Below are positions 11,397 through 22,600 of a DNA stretch of 64,000 nucleotides, piece after piece; within the stretch, counting starts at the first letter, position 1; the number at the start of each line of letters is the position of its first letter. Made by a program: the position numbers and the translations under genes. The notes under the pieces are model-generated. The model saw only the letters and a list, made by a program, of their open reading frames with translations, was not told the DNA's origin and made no database searches. Source of the DNA: Nematostella vectensis (lineage: Eukaryota > Cnidaria > Anthozoa > Actiniaria > Edwardsiidae); contig NC_064035.1 of assembly GCF_932526225.1 (NCBI RefSeq), forward strand, positions 17,225,969 to 17,289,968, in the 5' to 3' direction.

Positions 11397-12846
11397 TCAC
11401 GACTGTTTTTTGTTTTGCTTTCTCTTGGTGAATTTTTTTGGAACAGATGCGCGTGTACTTGACATTTTACTCGAAATAGTTATATTGTCTTTTGCCCTTT
11501 CAAGCTTCTGCCTTCGGGAAAAAGGTCCATCATTCAGCCAACTGCGAGGCGATGGCTTGTGCTTGGAGTCCGATGGGTACATCATAGACTTAGATGCCTT
11601 CAGGATATTTTTAAGTATGCCCACAGGCTTACCTTTACTCTCTACCTCACCGTCTAAAAAGGACTCAAACGACGGCGACTTTGATGGCCCATAAATAGAC
11701 GAGCTAGCCACAGTCAAATCCTCGTTGAGAATCTTAGAGGGGTCGCTTAAAAGCTTTTTGTGCTTCGAATACAGCCCTTTCGACGAGCTTGGTAAAGAGA
11801 ACTGATCGAGTTCGCTGAGTAAATTACGGTGCGTGGATTTCGGGCTCGCCAACAGTGAGTCGCCGTCGGCAAGATAAGCAGGCTTCTCCTCAAATACCAT
11901 ATTAGGGTTGGTGTTAGACGTTCTTGTCAGCGCGCCAGTGTTGCCATTCCCCCCCATCATCGGTACGTCATCAAACGCTGACAGATCTGTGGTATTAATA
12001 GACATACCCTTATCAGTTTTTACTCTTTTTACTTTAGTTTGCCTGACCGATTTTATGCACATATTGTAAGAAATCTCATTGACCTATACGGTAGCCTGTG
12101 TACAGCAGCCGAGGGGGGGGGGGGGGGGGGGGGGTGAGAGAGAGAGAGAGAGAGAGGGGTTTTGCCTGTGAATCTATCCTCCTAAACTGAACCCGCACTG
12201 AAAAATAACTACTTTATATTGCCAATATTTTTTATTTATTGATATTAATATCATAATTTTAATCAATCCATAAAATAAATAATAAATGAAACCAATTCTT
12301 GTCACCTAGACCTAGTATTTGGTAAAAATGCCTATACCCTAGTGAGTGCCTGTTCCCTTTATCTCCTAAAAAAATGTTTTTATGGCTTATCAAACTGACC
12401 TGGTCGACCCTTGGTCCCCATATCCATTCCTTCGAGGGGGTTTCCAGCAAATGGACTACTTGACGGGCTATTCCCGCTAGGCATGCGCTCATTAGGGAAC
12501 AGAACAGGGTCCTCGGGATAGATAGTCTTTGTGGGACTCCTAGAGGCCTGGGGCGAGAAGAACTTGGGCCATTGCGCGGTCCCTTGTACAAAAGCTACTT
12601 GTTCTGGTGATAACGTATTCATTTCTAGTCCATTGTAGGGTCTACCCTGCCTCAACACCTCGCGAGCCTGGTGGAACTCCGGACTAATCATACTCTGCAA
12701 TTTGAACTCAGCTTCGTCTATTTTCACTGTATCTTGGCCCAACATTTCTTCTTTTTTGCTCGCTCGCTGGTCGACATATTTAGGTTGTGAGCCTGCTCTT
12801 GGCTGGGATTTGACAGCGGATTGTGAGTGAGGATTTGCACTTTTTG
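11397..12846 (-). CDS. Unrecognised low-complexity protein, last two exons seen
   Basis: I do not recognise this gene. The upstream exon (12846-12400) has a ctttttccag acceptor and a CCAG|gtcagt donor, both phase 1. It encodes a Ser/Pro/Gln-rich stretch with EEMLGQDTVKIDEAEFKLQS and NPLEGMDMGTKGRPG. The terminal exon (from about 12062 to the stop at 11397) encodes about 215 Ser/Lys-rich residues (DSLLASPKSTHRNLLSELD, KPVGILKNILKASKSMM) and ends in a basic tail KKFTKRKQNKKQS. I could not find an acceptor in the phase that joins the two exons, so a small exon may be missed. No first exon was found upstream. Composition resembles the secreted disordered proteins that start 3 kb away on the other strand; kinship is only suggested. 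Confidence 0.55.
12111..12156 (+). repeat. Poly-G run followed by a GA repeat
   Basis: More than 20 consecutive G, then gtgagagagagag. It lies in the intron of the minus-strand gene and could form G-quadruplexes on the plus strand. Confidence 0.85.
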
Positions 12847-13040
12847 CTGGAAAAAGGGTAAAATAAGGAGCTAGTTGAAAACATGATTCAATTATATAAA
12901 AGATGCTGAACGAATTTGGGTTTTAGCGTATATGTTAATTATTACAACAATGAGCTATAAAGTTCATTTCATTCAGTATACGAGTATTAGCGGAGCCGGC
13001 CGCGCGCGGAGCTCCATAGGTATAGAAATACGGTATATAG

Positions 13041-13239
13041 CAGGCCCGTAGCCAGGATTTTGAGCGGGGGGGGGGGGGGGGGGGGGGGGGTTCGTTTACC
13101 CATTTAGCGGACCTTTTTCTCTTAGGTAGCTCGCCCTAGCTCGCAGTGGTACTCCATTTTCCTTTATCAGAGCGGACCTTCCAGTTCTTCCGAACCCCCG
13201 AGCACCCCCCCCCCCCCCCCCCCCCTGGCTACGGGCCTG
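13041..13239. mobile_element. MITE with caggcccgtagccag ends
   Basis: The left end caggcccgtagccag is matched exactly by the right end ctggctacgggcctg. The interior carries a poly-G run and a poly-C run that could pair in the folded element. Confidence 0.75.
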
Positions 13240-13489
13240 TATGGCTATGCGACTTGGTTTTTAAGGTCATCGCGCGGGTACCCTGTGGTGTCACACACCA
13301 AGTCAGCCGTGCAACTCCCAGGCCCCACGCGGCCCTGGAATGGCGACAAAGTGCAAGCACGAAGAAAGGAAGAAAGTTCTTGTTGATTATGTGGAATATG
13401 GTGGAAACCAGTGCCTGTTTATTTTATTTATATTGATATTTTTAAGAAAATTAGGCTTGAAAAGGATCAAAGTCTTGAGACCGCCTAAT

Positions 13490-14250
13490 GTGGGAGAGTT
13501 GACAGCTATGTTGTGATGGGAAATAACCACTGTGGTAACAATGATAACAAAGTGGTTTATGAAAACTTCAGTATGGCATATCTAATTTAGATGCCATAGA
13601 CTAAACAGTGTCCAACTATACTATTCTATCTTGGGAATGCTGTTCTTCGCAAGGACAAAGCTTGTCAGAATGTAGCTTTGATAAATGTACATTAACAGAA
13701 CTTGTGCTTTTTCAATATTATAAATCTGTAAAGAAAACAGTTTCATGTCAACTTTAAGATAATGGGAAAAGGTAAATGTCAAGAGAGTGCTTAATCCAAT
13801 TATTCGCATTACCTTTATATTTCTTGATACCAAACCTCTCAAGTCAAATTCTTCTGTTTGCCTTAGAAGTTAGCATTAGCAAGCTGTCAGTGATGACTTA
13901 GATGTATTTTGTTAGGATTTTCTTCCAAAACCAATACGTTTTTCTCCAATGCATTCATTTTGGAGTAGGTCACCAACAACAGGCCAGTATATGGTAAAAG
14001 GTGTATGCACCAATATCTATGAATTTCTAAAATCAGTCTAATGAATCGCCACTAAATCGATACATAAAAGCTACTGCATATGGCATCTAAACTGACTATA
14101 TTTTGGGGGATCTTTGGAATGACATATTCTTCACAAGGGCAAAGCTTGTAAGAATATTGTTTGTATTAAAAATATTCACAATGGAACTTCTATGAAGGAA
14201 CATAAGAATTTACCATTAGACTTTTGACAACTTTGACAGCCATAGTCACA
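13490..14250. repeat. Diverged direct repeats
   Basis: Two related blocks (about 13570-13720 and 14075-14200) share the boxes gccat-taaac, atgctgttcttcgcaaggac versus atgacatattcttcacaagg, and caaagcttgt. This is probably an old duplicated element; no gene is seen. Confidence 0.45.
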
Positions 14251-14297
14251 CCAGGAATTGTGTACTTTAATGTACTGCATAATTTATATTACTAAAT

Positions 14298-14693
14298 GAT
14301 GGCTGACAGGAGCAAAAAATGGCAAAATTAAAATTGAAAGGTCGTGTTAGCTTACATTTTGTCGATAATTTGCCTAGAGGTTCCTTGCATAATATAAAAC
14401 AAAATAAGCTTTAGTAATTTTTGGATGATGATACGTTCCTGGAATATGATTAAGCAAAGTTGCCATAGATCATGAAAAAAGTAGTAATTTTTGCCCAAAT
14501 TGGGCAATTTCAGACAAATCAAGAGTCTTACAAGTTGCAATATCTCAAGAACGGATTATCTACCAAAACAATACTAAAGCTTATTTTGTTTTATATTACA
14601 CAAGAAACATCTATGCAAAAAATCAAGCGAGTATAAGCTAACACAACCTAGAATTTGAACTTTGCCATTTTCTGCCCCTGTCATGGTGGCTGG
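14298..14693. mobile_element. Long foldback element (arms about 125 bp)
   Basis: The left arm 14298-14425 (gatggctgacaggagc to aaaataagctttag) is inverted at 14565-14693 (ctaaagcttattttg to gtcatggtggctgg). The arms are diverged, with small gaps. The loop is about 140 bp of AT-rich sequence. Confidence 0.7.
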
Positions 14694-14699
14694 ATCCAT

Positions 14700-16090
14700 T
14701 TTGTAACTATAGGCTGTAAAAAACTTTGGTATTTTTAATCTCATAAACAAATCCATTCTAAAGATGAGAAGAGCAGGATCCTAGACCCCTAGCTCTAATA
14801 AAACCTCAATCAGTCAACACAAAAAGGGTTCAATGAGGGCTCCGCTTTAAGGCAGTGCCTAAATCTATATATCATGGATACTAGGGTATTGGTATTAAAG
14901 CATCATAAAATACATGTCCCACCCCTTTGAATTTTGACTACAAAATTGTTATTGTTATTGTAATAGGTATTTCATAAGACTCATCAAACAATTGATCGGC
15001 CACACAAACCACAAGTGAATCTCTTTAGGATCGCGTTTCTCACCGACACATGAAAGCTACTCACTTTTGTCTTTTCCTGCCGCAGCACTACATAGAACAG
15101 CGAGTAACAAACTCAGTAAAATGTTCATTTTTCTTGTGTTATGTCTCCATGAACATGGGAAGCAGCCCGGGAGGGAGGATAAGGCGAGATTCCCGCGCGA
15201 TCCTACAGGTGCCTGTCACGGCACTTGTCCACAACTGGTAAACGAAGCGCGTGAGGGATGATGGGATTATCAATGCTACGGATTACATGGGCTCTTCTTC
15301 ATGCTTTAAATTTTATATGATACTGAAGAAAGCTGCCATATGTCTTGTATGGTTGTCTATCGGCCTTTTTGTACTTTTCGCACCATTCATAAATGTGATT
15401 CAGGTGAACATGACGTATAATCAAGCCATATTTTGGTGTTAAATGACAACCTCTAAACAAGGGGCGGATATGATAGGCAATTTAATTTTTTGCTTAACTT
15501 TCAAACACTCAAATGTGCAAAAAAAACCTAATGTATATAAAAATTCAACTCGATGATGTAAAAACCATCATTTCGTTGTACCTTTCGCTGTTCTTTATAC
15601 AGATATTTCAGTGGCCCATCCCTCTTTCGGGGGATTACAAACCTGGGGTTGACGAGTGTTAAAATTATCGGTTTATCTTTTAATTTGGACACGCGGGAAC
15701 TATGATGCTTTTAAAAGTATATGCCTCATAACGACTAATTAGATATTGAAATTTAAGTTATCAAAATGACTTGCAACTGTTTTAGCTTGGGGGAATATGT
15801 TAATCTTTTTTATTAAAACAAGATAGTTTGTTGAGAATGGAGATCTTGGCTCTCACTGTGTCATAGTTGCTTTCACCGGAGTACAGGGGGAGGGGGCTAT
15901 CATACTGGAATAAAGATGGTAGGTAAATGCAATCTCCATGCTTTCCCCTCATCACGTGATGCGAATGATCTCATTTCTGTTTCGATCAAATTCGCTAAAG
16001 ACAAAACAAAGGCGTTGTTTTGTATATAATTAACCCACACAAATATGTCTAGATTGTAATGGTGGCGCTGAAGGGTCAATGAATAGCTTG
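14700..16090. other. Intergenic upstream of the secreted-protein genes
   Basis: There is one weak exon-like segment on the plus strand at 15080-15239: a pyrimidine-rich cttttcctgccgcag acceptor, ATG at 15121 starting MFIFLVLCLHEHG, and a CTG|gtaaac donor. I do not trust it as a gene. The rest shows nothing supportable. The promoter of the gene at 16093 should lie at its right end. Confidence 0.35.
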
Positions 16091-16092
16091 AA

Positions 16093-19000
16093 ATGGTGAA
16101 ATGGAAAGGATATGTGTTTCTGTGGACGGTGGTACTGCTGTTTCCAGGTGCGTAACATGTTTGTTGAAGAAGACACTTGAAACACGGGAAGAGGCCAATC
16201 ACGAAGAGGCCGTCTTCTCTTCTTACATTCACTTTATTAGAATTGTTCTTTAATCTTTCAGTCTCATGGAAAGTAAATAATTTTGGTTTTGGGTCAGTCA
16301 CTGATCGTCTTGGGTCATCGCAGAAATGAATAGCGCTACCTGTTGCTGTATTTGTCGGCCATCACTGCTTTTCTCTATCGGCTAGATCCAGCACTCGGCA
16401 CAAACGTACCGTTATGACATCGCAAAGCCGCAAATGAATTGTATTAGTTATCAAAACAAGGCTTCTTAGGTGATTTGCGATGGCCAAAAGATAGTGAATA
16501 CAGGTTTCAAACCAAATTATTGCTTATCTGTTTCAGCTGTTACCAATGGGCTTGTGAGAGAGAGGAGAGTGCTGAACGAGCCAGGTGATGTAGGAAAGAA
16601 TGGAAACTCTCTCATGCCATCAAATAAACGACAACAAATAATATACCTTCTAAACAAGACAAAAACTAATGACCTTAGCAAGCGAAACGAGGAACCGCCG
16701 AGTACCATCAAGATGGAGTCGCTTGGTAAAGAGTTGACTGTGGATGGTCGAGTGGTTAGCATGACTACTTTGCCGTCAAAGGTTCAGTCTTTCGCGTTTT
16801 ATGGTCCATCAGAAGAGCTCCATGGAAGAGGGTTTAAAGAAGTTGAGGTAAATAAAGGTGATGGGCCACCAAGATTATCTCAAGGAGAAACTCCCTCAGA
16901 GAAACCTCCTACGCAGACAAAAGCTTCTCCTAAAGAACAGGTGATAAGTGAATCGGTTAAGCAGACGTTAACCAACGGGCCAGTAAAAAAGACAATTTCT
17001 TCTACTGTGCAGGACAATACACAGTCTGGTACGCAAAAGTCCGTCATCAGTAAGAGCAATCAAGAGCGACCAATGTCATTACAAGATGAAGAGCAATCTT
17101 CCAAGTCTCGCGTAAAAAATAGTTACATACGTCTAGGACGACTACAGGACGGCGAGATCGTTCCACCAAGACATCGTATAGAACCAAACGTCGTCTCCAT
17201 TTCTCAAGACGACATCGATAGCACTGATGCCTACTATCCTCCAAGGGTGCACTACGACCCAGGCGATCACAGCCGGCTACTGCTGCCTGGAGAGGAGCCC
17301 GATGAGCGGCCCGCAGAGAGGTGGCGGGTGCCTAGGAGGAGGTTCTACCATCATAGCCACCATCATACGTACTACCCGCCGGATTCCTCGACACTTCCAC
17401 CGTTCAGCCCGGAGCAGGAAGCCCCATTCAGAAGGGTATTCTATCAGCCGGTAATGCAGGTTCCTGTGATGCAGCAACAGATAGAGCCACAGCAGGCATA
17501 CCTACCTCCGGGATACGGGCAGACAGATCCCGGTCTACCACCCCTCATGACAGGGCCAGCACCTCCTCAGCTCATGTACCCTGTAGCTCCCGTACCTGTT
17601 AGCCCAATGCAGCAGGAAGGGGAACCGTATGGACAACAGCTTCAAGGAAGCGATGGAAGAGGGTATAGGGGAGAGGAGTATCGGGATAGTCCGCAGCCTC
17701 TTGCTTCTCATTGGGTGGATGAACAGGGAGGGGCCAGGAGCATGGTGGGCGGGGAGGTTCCTAGACCGGAACCACTCCCTGAATATCGTTCCGATTTGGA
17801 AAGAGACAGCTATTACCGTGAAAGTAGAAGAAGGAGCTACTTCAGGGACAGAGATGATGCATACTACGATGACAGGCGAGAGGACGAACCTAGACGATCC
17901 AGGTACCGCGACTTTAGGGATGATTATGATGATGGTCGGCCACGGCATTTTTCAAGAAGATACCCCGACATCAGAGAAGAGGAGATGGACGAGCGAGAAC
18001 CTCAAGAGTATAGGAGTTCCTCGTACGTCGACGAGAATGCTGATACCCGAAGTAATCCGCCTATGTATCGCGGACCCCCCCCGTACGCTGAATACGAAAG
18101 GCCTCGAGGTACCCCGCCAGAATATCGATTCCCCTCAGAAGAACCCCCGCCATACGCCGAAGAGAATGCAATCAGCCGAAGCAATCCCCCAGTGTATACC
18201 CCCAAGGAAGAAGACGACGACGACGACGATGACGAGGAATCTGAGACAGAAGACTCACAGACAACTTTACAGGACTCAAGGGATGAGCCTCTTGAGCAGC
18301 CGCCAGAGCCGCTACCACAAGAGGCAGTAGAACAGCCAGCGAGGAAAGCACAACCGCAGAGCCAGCAACAGCAGGTGGTAGTACCAGAGCCATCAGTCGA
18401 GCCACCACAAGTCCCTGAACCGCCTAGAGTAGATCGAATTAGTCCATTTGATGGAATGCAATTACCGCAGCTAGAGCCAACGGGAGACGAGGCTCCGGCT
18501 GTGATAAGAATACCTGGCAGATCACGTGAAAGGTTCGTGCCAGAACCGCCGCGCTACCAGGAGCCCCTCTCAGCAAGCGCACTTAGCAGGGACCAGCTCA
18601 TGTTCCTACCGAACAGGGAAAGAACACCCTCGCAATTCCCAAGACAGCGACTCCAGCCCGATGCCAGCCCGGATGCTGATATATCGGAGATGTCGGAGTC
18701 TGAGGCACGATTTAGAGAGCGCATGAACTTGGAGATGGAGGCTGGAGAGATGCCACTTCTAACATCCAAGGATACTATCCCCAAAGGCCTCGGCGATCTG
18801 AAAAACACCATCATCAGGCTCAATGGAAAGCCTCTGGAAAGGGGCAGTGATCTACGCAGCAAAATTATCAATGGGAGATACGTGAGAGGCAAAGGCAAAT
18901 TGATCACTTCCAAAGGGCCGATAAATATCCGAGTGTCACACACTAAAGGAAAAAAAAGAATGAAAATTATAGATATCATATCCCCGCAGCAATTTCATGT

Positions 19001-19220
19001 TTCTGATGCAAGGAGTAGGATAGGAAGACTGCTGATAAAGGCTGCTAAGAAAAATGACATGGTAACGAGTCACTTCACTAAGGGAGGACCTCGAAACAAA
19101 GGAAAAGAGGATGAGAAAACACTGGATCGCGTAGCATCCATGATAGCCACTCGTCTTCTGCATACAAACAAGACGGGAAAAACGAGCTTGAAGTCAAGCC
19201 TCGAGAAAATGAACAAATAA
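16093..19220 (+). CDS. Secreted, cysteine-free, Pro/Arg/Tyr-rich disordered protein
   Basis: I do not recognise a family. Exon 1 (16093-16147) encodes a signal peptide, MVKWKGYVFLWTVVLLFPG, ending in phase 1 before gtgcgt. Exon 2 (16537-19220, acceptor ctgtttcag, phase 1) completes a protein of about 912 residues. After AVTNGLVRERR come a Ser/Lys/Gln-rich part, a His/Tyr patch (YHHSHHHTYYPP), a Pro/Gln-rich part, a dense Arg/Asp/Tyr part (YYDDRREDEPRRSRYRD), a duplicated RSNPP(M/V)Y unit with PPPYAE motifs, an acidic run (seven Asp, then EESETED), and a basic C-terminal region (LGDLKNTIIRLNGKP, RGKGKLITSKGPINIRVSHT). I see no Cys in the mature part. It could belong to mesoglea, capsule, adhesive or another matrix; this is not determined. 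The splice model rests on phase and consensus. Confidence 0.75.
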
Positions 19221-19280
19221 TTTGTGAGCTGCTTATTAAGGCTAAATTTCGCTTACATGTACACTGTAAATACGAATTTC

Positions 19281-19286
19281 AATAAA
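19281..19286 (+). terminator. Polyadenylation signal AATAAA
   Basis: It lies 61 bp after the stop codon of the gene ending at 19220 and about 400 bp before the next start codon, separating the two genes. Confidence 0.6.
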
Positions 19287-19688
19287 ACAAGGAAATGCAT
19301 AAATCTTTTTTGGTTCTTGTTCTATTTCATCCCTCACAGAAATAGTCCCACTATAGCAAAATGTGTTTTATTTCTAGTCGTATACCCTATCCATTTCCAT
19401 GACAACCCTTGAAAGCTCCCTGTCACACTTTATCACGTGACACGCTAGGTCAACTCATCTTGCTGTGATCTTTTCATTCATGATTTATCAACCACCTGTG
19501 AACCCTACAATCTCCCAACCTGCCTTTCCCAACCCCTTTCCATAAAAACATCTTATAACAGAAGTATCGTCTATCAGATTGTTTTGTCTTTAGTTTAGAC
19601 AAAGCAACCAGGAATGCCAAAGTGACATGGTACTTTACAAAACGTTCATGGTGTTTTGGTAGTCCTCAATTCAGAGATTTAGCAAGCA

Positions 19689-22600
19689 ATGCGAGGGACA
19701 TTACTTCTACTGTTCGCCCTCGTCGCCCATGGAGGATCAGGTCAGTTCATGTTGTTGTTTTCTTTGTTTGTATATTTTCTTGTCTTGGTCAAGGCGTATA
19801 GGTTGTGTTTGATGTGCACAATTCAAAGAACAACAATAAAACATATGTTCATTCGCTTGATAGGAGCACATAAAATACTTTTTTAAAAATCAGTTGCGAA
19901 CATCAAATCGAATTCACCGGTATTGTTTACACCATTTTGTCTTTTCGTGATTAGTACTGTTTGGCTTAGAAGGCCTTTTTTAACTTTGGCATGATGTTCA
20001 GATTTAGGCAGGAAGCGTACAGAACTTATATACGTCTGAAAGGTGGAATGTAATACATTAAAAAACAATCAAATACTCTTAGCCACTTTGTCATTTATAG
20101 TACAAGTTCTCTTACAAGCTCTTAAAAAATCTCTTATACGCAGAAAGCTCTAATAATTCACTCAGCTAAACTGTATAGGGTTGAGTGCTGTTAGTAAAGT
20201 TGCCAATTACTGTACGGTCACTTCCTGTGCTGTGCCACTTGTCAATGTCCTAAAAACCTTTTGAAAAATTGTTCCGTATCTCGTCTGAAAACCTCTGATG
20301 TGAAACATTCAGGCGCGTACCCAGGATTGGCCGAGGGATGCGGAGGGTGCGCAGTCATAAGTATCATATGGGAAAAGCATAGTATTTGAAGATTCTTTAA
20401 TAAGAAATGACCCACTTTTTGGCCGCCAAAGGGGCGCGCGCACCCTGTGTACGCACCTGACATTTTTAAATTTTTGTTACAAAGTAAAAGCAACACCGCT
20501 CCTATCTTCTTTCAGTGTTTGGCGACAATGTGGAGTCACAAGCCGATGCCATGGCTCGAGCGATAGAAAGCGAAAGCAAACTAGTAGAAGCTCAGAGTGA
20601 TGCAATGGTGGGAGCAATCAATGCAAAAGCAAGAACTGTGGATAGCGCAGAAGCGGAGCAGAAGTTTGAACGGGCAAGTCAGAAAACAGAAAACGTAATG
20701 GACAGCGCTGAGCAAGCAGTGGAGGATAAAGGTAAGGTCTACCTAGAGAAAGAGAAGGAAAAACTGTAGAGTGACAAGTAATGAATCAGCAATGTGCAAG
20801 GGTAGCATGTCCAAAGCTAGAAAAGTTTGAGATTTTCTCACATAATCTGTCTTCCAATATTGAATAATAACAACAAAGGTTAGCTAACTAGGGCTCTGAT
20901 GTTTTGACCCTAAGTGCCTCATTAGTTTAAGTTTAAGTTAGATAACAATAGTTGTATCGCACCCCACATTTAATAAAGATACAAATCCTATAACTTATTG
21001 GCCATGTTATCAAATGATCCGTTACAGCCAGCAAAGCCGAAGAGAAGCAAAACAGAGCAGAAGACAAGATGGAAGCCTTGTCCAAGAAGGTTGAACGGAT
21101 TGCAAACACAGATTCAAGTAATAGCACCACTGCAAGAGATTCAAGGCCGGTTATACTTGGATCAGGTGAGGCTTATATTTATCGATTGATTGTATTAATT
21201 TGACCTATTTCATCGATACAAATATACCACATGCCTTCACTTCTTACTGTTGTATGACTTTGATACTACCCACGACAATAACGGTGAAAATGACTCAAAC
21301 ATTGAATAATGACACTCTGAAAACACTTGTTCTTAAGGTAAGACATCCGGACAAGCAATCCATGATAACGCCCACTCCCGAGTGACGATATCTTACCAGA
21401 CACACCTTAAACAACACGAGACGGACAACGACTGCGAAGACGCTACTGACATTAACCTTGACGGTCCCTTGTCCAATGATTGCGAGGACAAGGGATTTGA
21501 TGGTGCTTCTGACGAGTTAGCCCCGGAGGAGGGAAACGCGTTTGACAAACCAGGCGAAGAGTATGAGAGTAAGAGATCGATAGAGAGCTCAGCCAAGCCT
21601 AGGCTGACCATATCGTATCATGTTCCCGCACCGAGGGAAAAATCTGTTGGCGAGATGATAAAAGGCACGGATGGTGATGATCCTATGGACTACACGACGC
21701 CCAAACACAAGGGTGACGTTGAGCTCAAGGAAAAGAACGTTGACTTTGTGTTCAGTAGTAACGAGGAGCCTGGAGATACGGAGTTCATGGATCATACAGC
21801 TGAACATCCAGGAGTTTCCCTGTTCGAAAAGCAACATGGAGATGAAAGTGTGGATGTCAGCGATAAACCATTTTCCGACGACATCAAACATGTCGATGAT
21901 GAGGCCAACAAGGAGGATGATAGTGCGGACCTCAACAAGGAACAGAAACACACAAGTAAACACAAGAAGAAGGATAAGGCAGTTACACACAAACATGAAG
22001 AGTCTGATAAAGGTGAGCAGCAAGACAATATGGATGAATCTGACTATAAGGCTGGAGAATTAGCTAGCACGCTAATGCATCTATTTGGGAGAAAGCACGC
22101 AAAACACGTGGCCACGGACAAACAGACGAGCCATGAGGAAGAGCACAGCAAAGAGAAATCTGTTAATATCAATTTGATGTTTGGAAACAGTGCCCCATCC
22201 GAGCATCAACATGATAATGCACATGACAAGGAGCAGGCCGACAGGCAGGGCAAGCCACAATTCAGTGGGCAAGATAAATCTTCAGAACAACATAAGAATA
22301 GCACGACGCTCAAGATTAAACTGGTAGTTTCCCCAGAGATGGGCTCAAAGGCGGGACAACAAAGTCCAGCTCCTTATATGGAACGACAAGATGATGAGCA
22401 GAAACAAAGTGTCAAAGTGGATACCGACAAAACGCTCAAGATTAAACTACACATCAACCCAGAAACAGGTGAGATAGTACGTCACCATCATCGTCATCAT
22501 CACCACAAAGAAGAAGCAGAGGAGCAAGGTCCAACAGGAAAGGTATCATCAGAGATGATGAGCAAGCCAGGAAGGAAGAAGTTTCCGATGATGCTCTTCC

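Noticed and set aside
15121-15261. Short plus-strand ORF starting MFIFLVLCLHEHG
   Set aside because: It has a signal-like start and plausible splice edges, but the gene at 16537 is better served by the signal exon at 16093 in the correct phase.
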